DNA from: Candidatus Gemmiger stercoravium
GTDB lineage: Bacteria > Bacillota > Clostridia > Oscillospirales > Ruminococcaceae
Length of the DNA: 49,646 bases
Reading direction: 5' to 3'
NCBI GenBank assembly: GCA_019119835.1
Contig: DWWE01000073.1
Span: forward strand, 1 to 49,646
Each line of letters begins with the position of its first letter. Position 1 is the stretch's first letter. Of the stretch, positions 15,342 to 22,878 are shown piece after piece. A model generated the notes under the pieces. The model did no database searches. It was not told the DNA's origin and saw only the letters and a list, made by a program, of their open reading frames with translations. Made by a program: the position numbers and the translations under genes.

Positions 15342-15527
15342 ATGATGGGAATGCCGCTTCTTGTTTCCAGTATCGTGACACTGTTTGTCAACCTGATCGT
15401 CTTTTCGGCGGTGCCTTTTGCTGGTGGCCTTCCCGGCGTGAGGCCCGATAATTTTGAAGTTTTTTGTTTGGAACCACTTGACCGGCTGGGAAAAATCAGG
15501 TATACTAACTCTGTTATGCTAGAATAG
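15342..15527 (+). pseudogene. Possible remnant of a CPBP-type membrane protease N-terminus
   Basis: A 61-codon frame, well placed after GGGAAAGGAT, starts with a hydrophobic helix (LVSSIVTLFVNLIVFSAVPF). This resembles the first helix of CPBP-family intramembrane proteases. Just after it the expected WW-x-x-x-RR and FF-x-W segments appear only in other frames (CWWPSRREAR in one, FFVWNHL in another). The frame itself ends inside the tRNA. Together these suggest a frameshifted and truncated gene with its promoter retained. The resemblance is short and the call is tentative; a genuine small membrane peptide is the alternative. Confidence 0.3.
15478..15506 (+). promoter_or_regulatory. tRNA promoter
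   Basis: TTGACC, 17-nt spacer and TATACT, ending 11 nt before the mature tRNA 5' end. Confidence 0.75.
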
Positions 15528-15593
15528 CTCAGCCGGTAGAGCAGCTGATTCGTAATCAGCAGGTCGCGTGTTCGAGTCACGTTTCTAGCTCCA
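15518..15593 (+). tRNA. tRNA-Thr (anticodon CGT)
   Basis: A full cloverleaf can be drawn. The acceptor stem is GCTAGAA with TTCTAGC, the D arm GCTC...GAGC and the anticodon arm GCTGA-TTCGTAA-TCAGC with anticodon CGT at 15551-15553, reading ACG. A 5-nt variable loop and the T arm GCGTG-TTCGAGT-CACGT follow, with one G-T closing pair. CCA is encoded. Own promoter and terminator are present. Confidence 0.95.
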
Positions 15594-15598
15594 GAACG

Positions 15599-15630
15599 CC
15601 CGGTGGCTGCCTGTTCAGCCGCCGGGTTTT
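15599..15630 (+). terminator. tRNA terminator
   Basis: An 11-bp stem, CCCGGTGGCTG with CAGCCGCCGGG (one G-U), followed by TTTT, five bases after the tRNA. Confidence 0.85.
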
Positions 15631-15658
15631 CTATTGCCTCCAGCCCGGGCCGGGGCGC

Positions 15659-15698
15659 AAAAAAGAGATCCGCCCCGGCGTGGGCGCACCGGGGCGGA
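15659..15698 (-). terminator. Terminator of the HAD hydrolase gene
   Basis: On the minus strand a 10-bp stem TCCGCCCCGG/CCGGGGCGGA is followed by TCTC and a run of six T. A second hairpin at 15705-15736 (GGACGGGA/TCCCGTCC, then TTTT on the plus strand) lies closer to the gene and may act in either direction. Confidence 0.75.
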
Positions 15699-15788
15699 CG
15701 AAAGGGACGGGAGAAATCGACAAATCCCGTCCTTTTGTATTATAGCGCGTTTGGCAGCAGAATTCAACTGCCGGCACGGCGCTTTTGC

Positions 15789-16442
15789 TTACACTTTGCC
15801 GGTTTTGAGCAGGTCCAGCACTTCCAGCAGGTCGCGGCAGCAGTGGGTGTACAGCCGGCGGATCTCCTCGTCCGGCTGGGCCAGGTCGGGCACCATGATG
15901 GTCACGGCCCCGGCGGCCGCCCCGGCGCGCACGCCGTTGAAGCTGTCCTCCAGCACAAGGCAGTCTTTGGGGTCCAGATCCAGCCGGCGGGCGGCCTCCA
16001 GGAAGATGGCCGGGTCCGGCTTGCTGCGCGGCACATCGCTGCCGCAGACCACGTCGTGGAAATACCGCGCCACGCCGGTGGTCTGCAGGTTCATCTCGAT
16101 CATGCCCCGCGGGCTGGAACTGGCCACGATCCGCGGCATCCCCACCTGCTCCAGCCAGGCCAGCAGCTCCTTCAGCCCCGGCTTGCAGGGGACCCCGGCC
16201 GCCAGCTGCCGGGCGCCGTAGGCCCACACATCGTCCAGCAGTTTCTGCGGGTCGATCTGGGGATAATATTCTTTCAGATGCCGCTTCAGGTTCTCGCCGG
16301 CCAGGCCGCGGCAGCCGGTGTAAAAGTCGGGCGGCGGCGCCGGCAGGCCCCGTTTTTCCAGGCAGGGCGCCCAGAAAGTATCCCACATGCGCTCGGTGTC
16401 GAACATCAGCCCGTCCATATCAAAAATAACGCCTTTGACCAT
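15789..16442 (-). CDS. HAD-superfamily hydrolase (beta-phosphoglucomutase-like)
   Basis: A 217-residue HAD phosphatase. Motif I is FDMDGLMFD with the nucleophile and general-acid aspartates, motif II is ASSSPRGM, and the catalytic lysine is in RSKPDPAIFLEAA. Motif III is VLEDSFNGVRAG. A helical cap occupies about residues 18-85. This pattern is that of the beta-phosphoglucomutase/phosphatase subfamily; the substrate cannot be named. ATG 16442 was chosen over upstream in-frame ATGs because AGAAGGGAG precedes it and the next residues VKGVIFDMDG are the family N-terminus. It is monocistronic, convergent with the tRNA and divergent from ilvE. Confidence 0.9.
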   Translation of the reverse strand: MVKGVIFDMDGLMFDTERMWDTFWAPCLEKRGLPAPPPDFYTGCRGLAGENLKRHLKEYYPQIDPQKLLDDVWAYGARQLAAGVPCKPGLKELLAWLEQVGMPRIVASSSPRGMIEMNLQTTGVARYFHDVVCGSDVPRSKPDPAIFLEAARRLDLDPKDCLVLEDSFNGVRAGAAAGAVTIMVPDLAQPDEEIRRLYTHCCRDLLEVLDLLKTGKV

Positions 16443-16528
16443 CGTGTGCTCCCTTCTTGTCGGATGGTGGTTCGTCTCCATTGTAGCGCATTTCCCCCGG
16501 GAAGGCAAGAAAAGTTCGGGGCAAGGTC

Positions 16529-16557
16529 TTGTAATCGCTCCGGCAGGGGTCTATAAT
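16529..16557 (+). promoter_or_regulatory. Promoter of ilvE
   Basis: TTGTAA, 17-nt spacer and a perfect TATAAT. The leader of about 90 nt includes a 28-nt near-palindrome (16604-16631, GCAAACGG...CCGTTTGC) just before the ribosome binding site region. No T-box or leader peptide was recognised. Confidence 0.8.
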
Positions 16558-16653
16558 AAAAAGCGATCCACCGGTCTGTGCTGAAAAAACCGATGGACAG
16601 GCCGCAAACGGGCGGAGCTCCGGCCGTTTGCAACGGTAAAGGAGAGTAGGAAA

Positions 16654-17733
16654 ATGTTGAACATTCAGGTCACGCGCACCACGGCGCCCAAACAAAAACC
16701 CCAGGACGAAACCAAACTCGGGTTTGGCAAGATCTTTACGGATCACATGTTCCTGATGGATTACACGGCCGGCGAAGGCTGGCATGATCCCCGCATCGTG
16801 CCCTATGGCCCGCTGCCGATGGATCCGGCCACGACGGTGTTCCACTACGCCCAGGAGATCTTTGAGGGCATGAAGGCGTACCGCACGGCGGACGGCAGTG
16901 TGCAGCTGTTCCGCCCCGACTGCAACGCCAGCCGGATGCAGGATTCCGCCGACCGCCTGTGCATCCCCAAGATCCCGGTGGAGGATTTTGTCCAGGCGGT
17001 GGAAGCCATCGTGGACATCGACCGGGACTGGGTCCCCCACACCGACGGCGCTTCGCTGTACATCCGCCCCTTTGTGTTTGCCACCGATGTGGGGCTGGGG
17101 GTCCATGCGTCCCGCCATTATCTGTTCGTGATCATCTGCTCGCCTTCCGGCGCCTACTACGCCGAGGGCCTGGACCCTGTGCGCATTTATGTGGAGGATG
17201 AATACATCCGCGCCGCCCCGGGCCTGACCGGCTTCACCAAGTGCGGCGGCAACTACGCCGCCTCCATCAAGGCCGGCGAACTGGCCGAGGAGAAGGGCTT
17301 CAGCCAGGTGCTCTGGCTGGACGGCGTCGAGAAAAAATATGTGGAAGAAGTCGGTTCCATGAACATCATGTTCAAGATCGACGGCAAGATCTACACCGCC
17401 GCCTGCACCGGCACCGTGCTGCCCGGCGTGACCCGCCGCTCCATCATCGAGCTGCTGCACGACTGGGGCTATGAGGTGGTGGAAGGCAAGCTGGCCATCG
17501 CCGACGTGATGAAGGCGGCCGACGAGGGCAAGCTGGAGGAAGTCTTCGGCACCGGCACCGCCGCCGTGGTCAGCCCGGTCAAGGAACTGGACTGGGAGGG
17601 CAAGGTCGCCCTGATCGGCGGCGGCAAGATCGGCCCGCTGACCCAGAAACTGTATGACACCCTCACCGGCATCCAGTGGGGCAAACTGCCCGACACCAAG
17701 GGCTGGACCGTCAAGGTGGAACCCCGGTACTGA
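16654..17733 (+). CDS. ilvE: Branched-chain amino acid aminotransferase
   Basis: Transfers the amino group between glutamate and the keto acids of Val, Leu and Ile. The 359-residue protein is a class IV PLP aminotransferase of the longer (BCAT type II) group. Landmarks are ATTVFHYAQEIFEGMKAYR near 59-77, SLYIRPFVFATD, the PLP lysine K196 in GFTKCGGNYA, and PGVTRRSIIELL. ATG 16654 follows AAAGGAGAG. It is a single-gene unit with its own promoter and a strong palindromic hairpin about 80 nt after the stop. No other branched-chain biosynthesis genes are nearby. Confidence 0.95.
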   Translation: MLNIQVTRTTAPKQKPQDETKLGFGKIFTDHMFLMDYTAGEGWHDPRIVPYGPLPMDPATTVFHYAQEIFEGMKAYRTADGSVQLFRPDCNASRMQDSADRLCIPKIPVEDFVQAVEAIVDIDRDWVPHTDGASLYIRPFVFATDVGLGVHASRHYLFVIICSPSGAYYAEGLDPVRIYVEDEYIRAAPGLTGFTKCGGNYAASIKAGELAEEKGFSQVLWLDGVEKKYVEEVGSMNIMFKIDGKIYTAACTGTVLPGVTRRSIIELLHDWGYEVVEGKLAIADVMKAADEGKLEEVFGTGTAAVVSPVKELDWEGKVALIGGGKIGPLTQKLYDTLTGIQWGKLPDTKGWTVKVEPRY

Positions 17734-17810
17734 GGCGCTGCACCCGGCAGACGGAGGCAGGCAAAACAGACGGCCGGCAGAAAGCCGCCCCTGAACCCAA
17801 CAACAAACCG

Positions 17811-17836
17811 ACCCCCGAAGGAATTCCTTCGGGGGT
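17811..17836. terminator. Hairpin after ilvE
   Basis: A perfect 26-nt palindrome (ACCCCCGAAGGAA and its complement) with no loop bases. The same core recurs at 18073-18101, on the other side of the repeats, near the end of the convergent gene. There is no U-tract. Confidence 0.6.
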
Positions 17837-17842
17837 CTGAGC

Positions 17843-17934
17843 GTGTCGAGAGACTCGACACGCTGCACAAGGGGCAACAGCCGCGCACGGCAATTGCCTA
17901 ACGCGGCTGTTTCCCCTTGTGTATCCCCTTCGAC
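17843..17934. repeat. 92-bp palindromic intergenic repeat, copy B
   Basis: The same element as 7522-7613 with about 7 substitutions: an 8-bp GTGTCGAG/CTCGACAC hairpin, then a palindrome from CACAAGGGG to CCCCTTGTG, then a tail ending CTTCGAC. Here the palindrome arms are less perfect near the centre (GCACGG opposite CCTAAC). It again lies between convergent genes. Confidence 0.85.
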
Positions 17935-17935
17935 A

Positions 17936-17999
17936 AAATTTTACGGCAAACCGCGCACTCGTCGCTAACGCTCCTCGCACACAATTTGCCGTAAAATTT
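17936..17999. repeat. 15-bp inverted repeat abutting copy B
   Basis: AAATTTTACGGCAAA (17936-17950) and its exact complement (17985-17999) bracket a 34-nt GC-rich spacer. It begins directly after the 92-bp repeat, making a stacked arrangement. Confidence 0.7.
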
Positions 18000-18010
18000 C
18001 CCTGGTGGTG

Positions 18011-18101
18011 TCGCCGTCGTCGGCGCATGTCCGCCGACGGCGACGGATTTTATACTTTTTCGACAGTCTGCTCCCCCGAAGGAAACGGATTCCTTCGGGG
18101 G
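18011..18101. repeat. Two further hairpins in the ilvE/C39-like junction
   Basis: At 18011-18043 an imperfect stem of TCGCCGTCG/CGACGGCGA type is followed by a T-rich stretch ending TTTTT at 18056-18060 on the plus strand. At 18073-18101, CCCCCGAAGGA pairs with TCCTTCGGGGG around a 7-nt loop; this is the same core as the palindrome at 17811-17836. The second is 32 nt from the stop of the minus-strand gene. The whole 399-nt junction holds only such structures and no gene. Confidence 0.6.
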
Positions 18102-18132
18102 GCTTCTCTGTTTCGGCGGTGTTGGCCGTGGC

Positions 18133-19509
18133 TCACACCAGGGCGTCGCCCACCAGCATGTTGCCGGCCCTGTCGATGGCATATACCGTATACTTCAGCG
18201 GGGCCCGGTCGGTCTGGGCCGGCTTTTCCAGCCGGATGCCGCCCTTTTCCGGCCGCACGAAATGCAGGGTGCGGTGGGCGGCGGTGGCGTGGGGGATCGA
18301 GTCGGGCAGCGACCAGGCCAGCACCCCGACCCCCGCCGCCGGTTCGGCCGGGGCGTCTGCGGCCGGCTCGGCGTCGGTGTCGGCCGGGCCGCAGAAGTCG
18401 TCGGGCAGCGGGTGGGGGTTGCCGCCCAGGTGCATCTGGTACAGCCCGGGGTCCTGCCGGTCTTCCCGCAGCCAGACGCTGGAGCGGGCGGGGCAGCCTT
18501 CGGGAATGCCGTGGCGGCGGGGCCGCAGGCAGAGTGCCAGGTTGTTCCACGCCACCAGAAACTCATCCAGCGGCATCCGGGTCTCGGCGTCAAAATCTCC
18601 GCCGCCCGCCCAGGGGTCAATGAGCAGGGCGCTGTGGGCGCCGGCTTGCTCGGCAAAGCCCCGCAGGGCGGCAAACCGCACCGCCGGCAGCCCGGCGGCG
18701 ATCTGGGCGGGGGTGGACTCCAGCGCCACCACGACCCCGAAACCGGCCCGCGCCTCGGCCCGCAGCAGGGCCAGGTCGCCCCAGCAGGCCCAGGCGGGGA
18801 ACCCCCAGCACCCGGCCGCCGCCGCGCCGAAACTCAGATTGCGCGGATCCTCGGCCCCGGGCTGGAAATCCCACAGGGCCGAGGCGAACTCTTCGGGCAG
18901 GATGTCGGCCCCCCAGCGGTTGGTCAGGCTGGTCAGGCAGATGGCCAGGTCCATCACCGGGCGCAGCGCCGGGGCGCGGCGGGCCATCACATAGGGCATC
19001 AGGTGCAGCTGGGTGTTCACCGGGCGGCCGCCGGCCGGGATCACATCCACCGGGCGAACGCTCACCCCCAGCAGGCTCACGGTGGGGGTGAGCTTTTCGT
19101 CCTTGCTGTACAAATAGATCCGCAGCTGTACCTGGCTGCCCACCTTGGAGTCCAGCAGCAGCTGGTCATGCTGCAGAACCAGCGGCCCGCGCACCGCCGG
19201 CTTGGCCCCCTCCCGCGGCAGGTAGGGGCTCCAGCGCCCAAAGCTGCACCAGGCAGTCCAGTTGCCGTCCACCAGCACCCGGGCCTGGGCTTCCAGCGCG
19301 GTGCCCTGCGGGGCGCCGCCGTTCCAGCTCACCCGCACGGCGTCAAACAGCGGCATCGGCACGGCGGGGCTGGTGTAGCAGCCGTAGGGCACATGGCCGC
19401 CCTGCACCACATCCAGCGAGACCCGCCCTTCGGCCACCGTCACATTGTCCAGTTCACCGCGCATGAACTCCTCGGTATCCTGCAAAAGAAAAATGTTCTT
19501 GGCTTCCAT
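18133..19509 (-). CDS. C39-peptidase-like protein, probably lacking the catalytic histidine
   Basis: A 458-residue protein without a signal peptide. The first 160 residues resemble the beta-sandwich accessory region of large C39-type proteins (VRVSWNGGAPQGTALEAQAR, WTAWCSFGRWSPYL). Residues about 160-330 follow the peptidase C39-like pattern: C191 in AICLTSLTNRWGAD aligns with the catalytic Cys, and LRGF with LLIDPWAG follow. The expected His before LRGF is R278, although the Asp-like D298 is kept. The C-terminus (about 370-458) has a Pro/Ala linker and a beta-rich domain. It is probably a binding or inactive relative. It is downstream of, and 18 nt from, the DUF624-like gene. Family assignment is by my reading only. 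Confidence 0.5.
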   Translation of the reverse strand: MEAKNIFLLQDTEEFMRGELDNVTVAEGRVSLDVVQGGHVPYGCYTSPAVPMPLFDAVRVSWNGGAPQGTALEAQARVLVDGNWTAWCSFGRWSPYLPREGAKPAVRGPLVLQHDQLLLDSKVGSQVQLRIYLYSKDEKLTPTVSLLGVSVRPVDVIPAGGRPVNTQLHLMPYVMARRAPALRPVMDLAICLTSLTNRWGADILPEEFASALWDFQPGAEDPRNLSFGAAAAGCWGFPAWACWGDLALLRAEARAGFGVVVALESTPAQIAAGLPAVRFAALRGFAEQAGAHSALLIDPWAGGGDFDAETRMPLDEFLVAWNNLALCLRPRRHGIPEGCPARSSVWLREDRQDPGLYQMHLGGNPHPLPDDFCGPADTDAEPAADAPAEPAAGVGVLAWSLPDSIPHATAAHRTLHFVRPEKGGIRLEKPAQTDRAPLKYTVYAIDRAGNMLVGDALV

Positions 19510-19527
19510 CTGTATCCCCGCTTTCTC

Positions 19528-20274
19528 TCACGCTGCGCCGTGGTCGGCGCCGGCCGCTTCCTCCAGGTGGAACACTTGGTCCAGCGCCGGGTAAATGATC
19601 GCCGCGGCCAGCGCGGCCGGCAGCCAGAAGCCGGTGACCAGCACCACCGGCAGGGTGTAGGGCAGAAAGAACAGCACCGCCGCCCAGTACACGCTCTGGA
19701 GCAGGGTGGCCGCCAGGGTCTGGGGCAGGAACCCCATAAAGAAGAAGGCGGCGTTCTTCATCAGCCGCCCAAAGGGCAGGCTGACCAGCACCAGCTGGGC
19801 GAACACATAGGTGAACAGCCCCAGGGCGAAGCACCAGCCCACCGCCATGCACAGCCACACCGTCACCGGCACGTTGACCATCTGGGGCAGTTCCCGGATC
19901 ACCCAGGCCCACAGCCCCAGAAATCCGCCGGCCAGGGCGCCGGGCAGCAGCGCGTCCTTCCAGTTCTGCTTCCAGGCGGCGGCGTAGGACTGCCGCCAGG
20001 GGGTGCGGTCGCCGCGCAGGATGCGGAACACCGTGTCAAACATCCCGCCCAGCACCTGGCCGCCCAGCAGCCCGCCCAGCGCGCCGCCCAGCAGGCTGAT
20101 CCAGAACTGCCAGGACGCCACGCCCAGCCAGACCAGCAGAAAACCCGGCAGAAACCCGGCGCAGCACAGCAGGCTGGCCGGGTACAGCCGCCCGGCCCCC
20201 CGGCGGACCACCGTCCCGAAGCGGTCGGCTGCCTCCCTGACGGGGGAGGGGCGCTTGTTGTCTGTATCCTTCAT
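19528..20274 (-). CDS. DUF624/YesL-like polytopic membrane protein
   Basis: A 248-residue protein with about five transmembrane segments (near 33-60, 66-80, 108-128, 139-165 and 188-225). The segment FRILRGDRTPWRQSYAAAWK followed by QNWKDALLPG between helices resembles the conserved cytoplasmic loop of DUF624/YesL proteins (F-R-x-F-x-x-N-W-K pattern). Function is unknown; relatives are often near sugar or surface genes. ATG 20274 follows GAGGGA; an in-frame ATG at 20304 lies in the promoter. It is the first gene of a minus-strand pair with the C39-like gene. Confidence 0.65.
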   Translation of the reverse strand: MKDTDNKRPSPVREAADRFGTVVRRGAGRLYPASLLCCAGFLPGFLLVWLGVASWQFWISLLGGALGGLLGGQVLGGMFDTVFRILRGDRTPWRQSYAAAWKQNWKDALLPGALAGGFLGLWAWVIRELPQMVNVPVTVWLCMAVGWCFALGLFTYVFAQLVLVSLPFGRLMKNAAFFFMGFLPQTLAATLLQSVYWAAVLFFLPYTLPVVLVTGFWLPAALAAAIIYPALDQVFHLEEAAGADHGAA

Positions 20275-20300
20275 GGCTTGTCCCTCATTTCCGGCATGGT

Positions 20301-20328
20301 ACAATACTACACTTTAATCATACGACAA
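20301..20328 (-). promoter_or_regulatory. Promoter of the DUF624-like/C39-like operon
   Basis: Minus strand: TTGTCG, 16-nt spacer, TATTGT. The -35 is half of a 13-nt palindrome CGACAA-T-TTGTCG (20323-20335), a possible operator. Confidence 0.55.
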
Positions 20329-20394
20329 TTTGTCGCGGCTTGCAAGAACCGGCCAAAAAGGTTAGAATATTTTCACAACTTTTTTCGGCCGATG

Positions 20395-20403
20395 TGGTAT
20401 AGT
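20395..20403 (+). promoter_or_regulatory. Extended -10 promoter of the membrane-anchored protein gene
   Basis: TGGTATAGT, an extended -10 with no good -35, 72 nt before the ATG. The same TGGTATAGT string occurs in the pheA promoter. Confidence 0.6.
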
Positions 20404-20474
20404 AAAACAGTATCCCGCCCGGACCGCGACCCGGCCCGGGGCGGAGCCGCGCAACAGGAAAGGGGACGGCCAGC

Positions 20475-21242
20475 ATGGCTTGGGTGACCAAAAGCAGTCA
20501 GGAAACATACGTCAACAACGAGACGCCGCGTGAATATACAAAAACCGAGAAGGCCGGCAACTGGTGGCACTACCACAAATGGCAGGTGGTCGCCGTCATC
20601 GTCGCCCTGGTGCTGGTGGCTTCCTTCATCAAGGAGACGGTGTTCAGCACCAAGCCGGATTATCAGGTCGCCTTTGTGGGGATCCAGGACCTGCCGGACG
20701 ACACCGTTTCCGCCCTTACCGAAGCGCTGCAGTCCTTTGGGGAGGACCTGAACGGCGACGGGCAGGTGGCGGTGCTGGTCAACCAGTATGTGCTGGACAT
20801 GGACAAACTCTCCGACACCACCGAGGTGGACCCCTACATGCAGATGGCCGGCCTGACCCGGCTGAGCGCCGATGTCTCCAGCCGGGACGGCAGCTTCATC
20901 TATCTGCTGGAGGACCCGGCCCTCTTTGAATCCTATACCGGGGCACTGTCCTACCTGGACGGCACCATCCCGGCGGATACCGACGACTCGGCCAGCCTGG
21001 ACTGGACCCGGATGGTTTACCGCTGGACCGACTGCCCGGTGCTGACCGGACTGGACCTGGGTAGCTATACCGGCTACACCTCGGTGGATGAGGCGCAGGG
21101 CAGCAACCAGGACGTGCTCAAGAATCTCTACCTGGGTTTCCGTGGGGACTGGAGCGGGGAGGAAAACCCCACCCGGGACGGCGCCTGGCAGCTCTGGCAG
21201 AAGCTGACGGCCGGGGCGGAATCCACCGCGTCGGCGTCCTGA
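20475..21242 (+). CDS. Conserved membrane-anchored extracytoplasmic protein
   Basis: A 255-residue protein with a polar N-terminus of about 35 residues, one transmembrane helix (about 37-53, KWQVVAVIVALVLVASF) and an outside domain. No catalytic motif is recognised. The region PDYQVAFVGIQDLPDDTVSA starts the outer domain and looks like a small alpha/beta fold; an EF-hand-like DLNGDGQVAVL sits near residues 92-102. Similar single-helix proteins with a conserved YHKWQV segment are common in clostridia, with unknown role. ATG 20475 follows GGAAAGGGG. It precedes the aromatic operon but has its own promoter. Confidence 0.75.
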   Translation: MAWVTKSSQETYVNNETPREYTKTEKAGNWWHYHKWQVVAVIVALVLVASFIKETVFSTKPDYQVAFVGIQDLPDDTVSALTEALQSFGEDLNGDGQVAVLVNQYVLDMDKLSDTTEVDPYMQMAGLTRLSADVSSRDGSFIYLLEDPALFESYTGALSYLDGTIPADTDDSASLDWTRMVYRWTDCPVLTGLDLGSYTGYTSVDEAQGSNQDVLKNLYLGFRGDWSGEENPTRDGAWQLWQKLTAGAESTASAS

Positions 21243-21478
21243 TGCGCTGGCGCCCCAAAGGCCGGGGCTGCCCGGCGGGGGCCGGGCGGCGTTCTGCCGG
21301 GCCCGGTCGGCCGGCGCCCGACCGGCCGGGGACCCGGCTGCCCGACAACCCCTACCGCCGCCTGTACACCCCGACGCCCACCTTCTCCGACCTTGTCCGC
21401 CGGGCCCGCTCCGCGCAAGGGCCCGCCGGTCCCGAAGCTCCGGCCGACCCGCCCCGGCCGCCGGCGCATCGGCCCTGA
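21242..21478 (+). CDS. Uncertain 78-codon Pro/Arg-rich frame
   Basis: Its ATG overlaps the stop of the preceding gene as TGATG, a common coupling arrangement. The product is rich in Pro, Arg and Gly, apart from a less biased stretch (LPDNPYRRLYTPTPTFSDLV, about residues 33-52). The region is extremely GC-rich, where open frames arise by chance. No family is recognised. It may be a genuine coupled gene or just long 3' non-coding sequence. Confidence 0.25.
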   Translation: MRWRPKGRGCPAGAGRRSAGPGRPAPDRPGTRLPDNPYRRLYTPTPTFSDLVRRARSAQGPAGPEAPADPPRPPAHRP

Positions 21479-21667
21479 CGCCCCGGCCCGCCGGCAGACG
21501 GGCGCCGTGCCCCGGGCCGGCCCCGCCCTCAAAGGCCCCGCAGGGCGGGGAAAGGGCGGGGGCGGGCGCTTTTTCCACGGTATTCGGTTTGTCCCGGTGC
21601 GTATTTTCGCGCCGGGCATTTTGCTTTTCCTGCCCAAAAAATTCACCGGCTTTTTTCGTCTTTTTCC
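21479..21667. other. GC-rich intergenic region before pheA
   Basis: No gene is seen. A 9-bp stem CCCCGCCCT/AGGGCGGGG (21521-21550) without a direct U-tract, followed later by CTTTTTCC at 21570, could end transcription from the upstream gene. Confidence 0.45.
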
Positions 21668-21696
21668 TTGTTCTGCAGACCGTTTTATGGTATAGT
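21668..21696 (+). promoter_or_regulatory. Promoter of the aromatic amino acid operon
   Basis: TTGTTC, a 17-nt spacer ending ATGG, then TATAGT (extended -10). The leader of about 45 nt has a 7-bp CCCGGGG/CCCCGGG stem (21711-21727) just before AAGGAGG. No leader peptide with repeated Phe or Tyr codons is present, so classical attenuation is unlikely. Confidence 0.8.
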
Positions 21697-21747
21697 AAAA
21701 ACAGACCGGTCCCGGGGGCGCCCCGGGGGCGGGGAAGGAGGAAACCT

Positions 21748-22866
21748 ATGGATCAACTGCAGCAGGCGCGGGCGCAGATCGACGCCATCGACGCCCAAAT
21801 GGCGGCGCTGTTTGAACAGCGGATGCAGGCGGTGGGGCAGGTGGCCCGGTACAAGGCGGCCACCGGCAAGCCGGTGTTTGACCCGGCGCGGGAGGACGCC
21901 GTGCTGGACAAAAACACCGCCCGCCTGCAGGACGAAGCCCTGCGCCCGTACTACCGCCGCTTTTTGCAGCAGGCCATGGCGGTCTCCCGGGCGTACCAGC
22001 GGCAGCTGCTGGGGCGGGACGTGGCTGCCTACCAGGGGGTGCAGGGGGCCTGGAGCCACATCGCGCTGTGCCGGCTTCTGCCCTTTGCCAAAGCCCGGGC
22101 CTATGCCACCTGGGCGGATGTCTGCGACGCGGTGGAGGCAGGGGACGCCCAGTACGGCGTGCTCCCCTTTGAAAACTCCAACGCCGGGGATGTGTCCACC
22201 GTGATGGACCTGCTCTATGCCCGCCCCGGCCTGAGCGTCGCCCGCATGGCCGACCTGCCCATCCGCCAGGACCTGCTGGCCCTGCCCGGCGCGACCCTGG
22301 CGGGCATCCGCACCGTCATCAGCCATCAGCAGGCGCTGGCCCAGAGCAGCCCGTTCCTGAAATCCCACGACCTGGCCGCCCGCCCCTGGGGCAACACCGC
22401 CGATGCGGCCCGCCATGTGGCCGAAAGCGGCGACAGGACGCTGGCGGCCATCGCCTCGGCCCAGACCGCCGAGCTCTATGGGCTGCAGATCCTTGTCAAA
22501 GGCGTCAATGAGGACGGGGACAACACCACCCGCTTTCTGGTGGTCACCCGCACCGACGCGGCGGCGCCGCTGCCCCCGGCCCCCGGCCGCCGGCTGGCAC
22601 TGCTCTTCACGGTGGATCACAAGCCCGGCAAGCTGGCCACCGTGATCCGCCTGATCGGCGAGCAGGGCTTCAATATGGAAAACATCAAAAGCCGGCCGCT
22701 GCCCCACGTCCCCTTCGAGTACTATTTCTATGTGCAGCTGATCTGCCCGGAACAGGGCACGCCGGCCCGGTGCGGGGCTTTGCTGCAGAGCCTGGAGGAA
22801 GTCTGCCGCACCGTCCGGCTGCTGGGCGTCTTTGAGACCGGCCCGGCGGAGGAAGCACCGCTCTGA
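21748..22866 (+). CDS. pheA: Chorismate mutase / prephenate dehydratase (P-protein)
   Basis: A fused bifunctional enzyme for phenylalanine synthesis: chorismate to prephenate to phenylpyruvate. The 372 residues comprise an AroQ-type helical chorismate mutase (about 1-88; LQQARAQIDAIDAQMAALF, MQAVGQVARYKAATGKPVF) and a prephenate dehydratase domain (about 90-270; GVLPFENSNAGDVS, and the catalytic TRF motif at 261-263). An ACT regulatory domain completes it (about 282-365; LFTVDHKPGKLATVI, NIKSRP at 312-317). The ACT domain predicts feedback inhibition by Phe. The usual GSHS-type entry of the dehydratase is altered (QGVQGAWSHIA). It is the first gene of the operon, with ATG 21748 after GGAAGGAGG. 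Confidence 0.95.
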   Translation: MDQLQQARAQIDAIDAQMAALFEQRMQAVGQVARYKAATGKPVFDPAREDAVLDKNTARLQDEALRPYYRRFLQQAMAVSRAYQRQLLGRDVAAYQGVQGAWSHIALCRLLPFAKARAYATWADVCDAVEAGDAQYGVLPFENSNAGDVSTVMDLLYARPGLSVARMADLPIRQDLLALPGATLAGIRTVISHQQALAQSSPFLKSHDLAARPWGNTADAARHVAESGDRTLAAIASAQTAELYGLQILVKGVNEDGDNTTRFLVVTRTDAAAPLPPAPGRRLALLFTVDHKPGKLATVIRLIGEQGFNMENIKSRPLPHVPFEYYFYVQLICPEQGTPARCGALLQSLEEVCRTVRLLGVFETGPAEEAPL

Positions 22867-22878
22867 ACCGGGCGGCCG

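Noticed and set aside
16558-16653. A riboswitch or T-box in the ilvE leader
   Set aside because: The leader is only about 90 nt, with one near-palindrome and no T-box sequence or specifier loop.
18262-20487. A plus-strand frame of about 740 codons opposite the C39-like and DUF624-like genes
   Set aside because: Composition is low-complexity (Gly, Gln, His, Arg), there is no ribosome binding site, and the minus-strand frames have membrane and family-like patterns with good starts.
21697-21747. A transcription attenuator with a leader peptide before pheA
   Set aside because: The leader is about 45 nt and has no short frame rich in Phe or Tyr codons.
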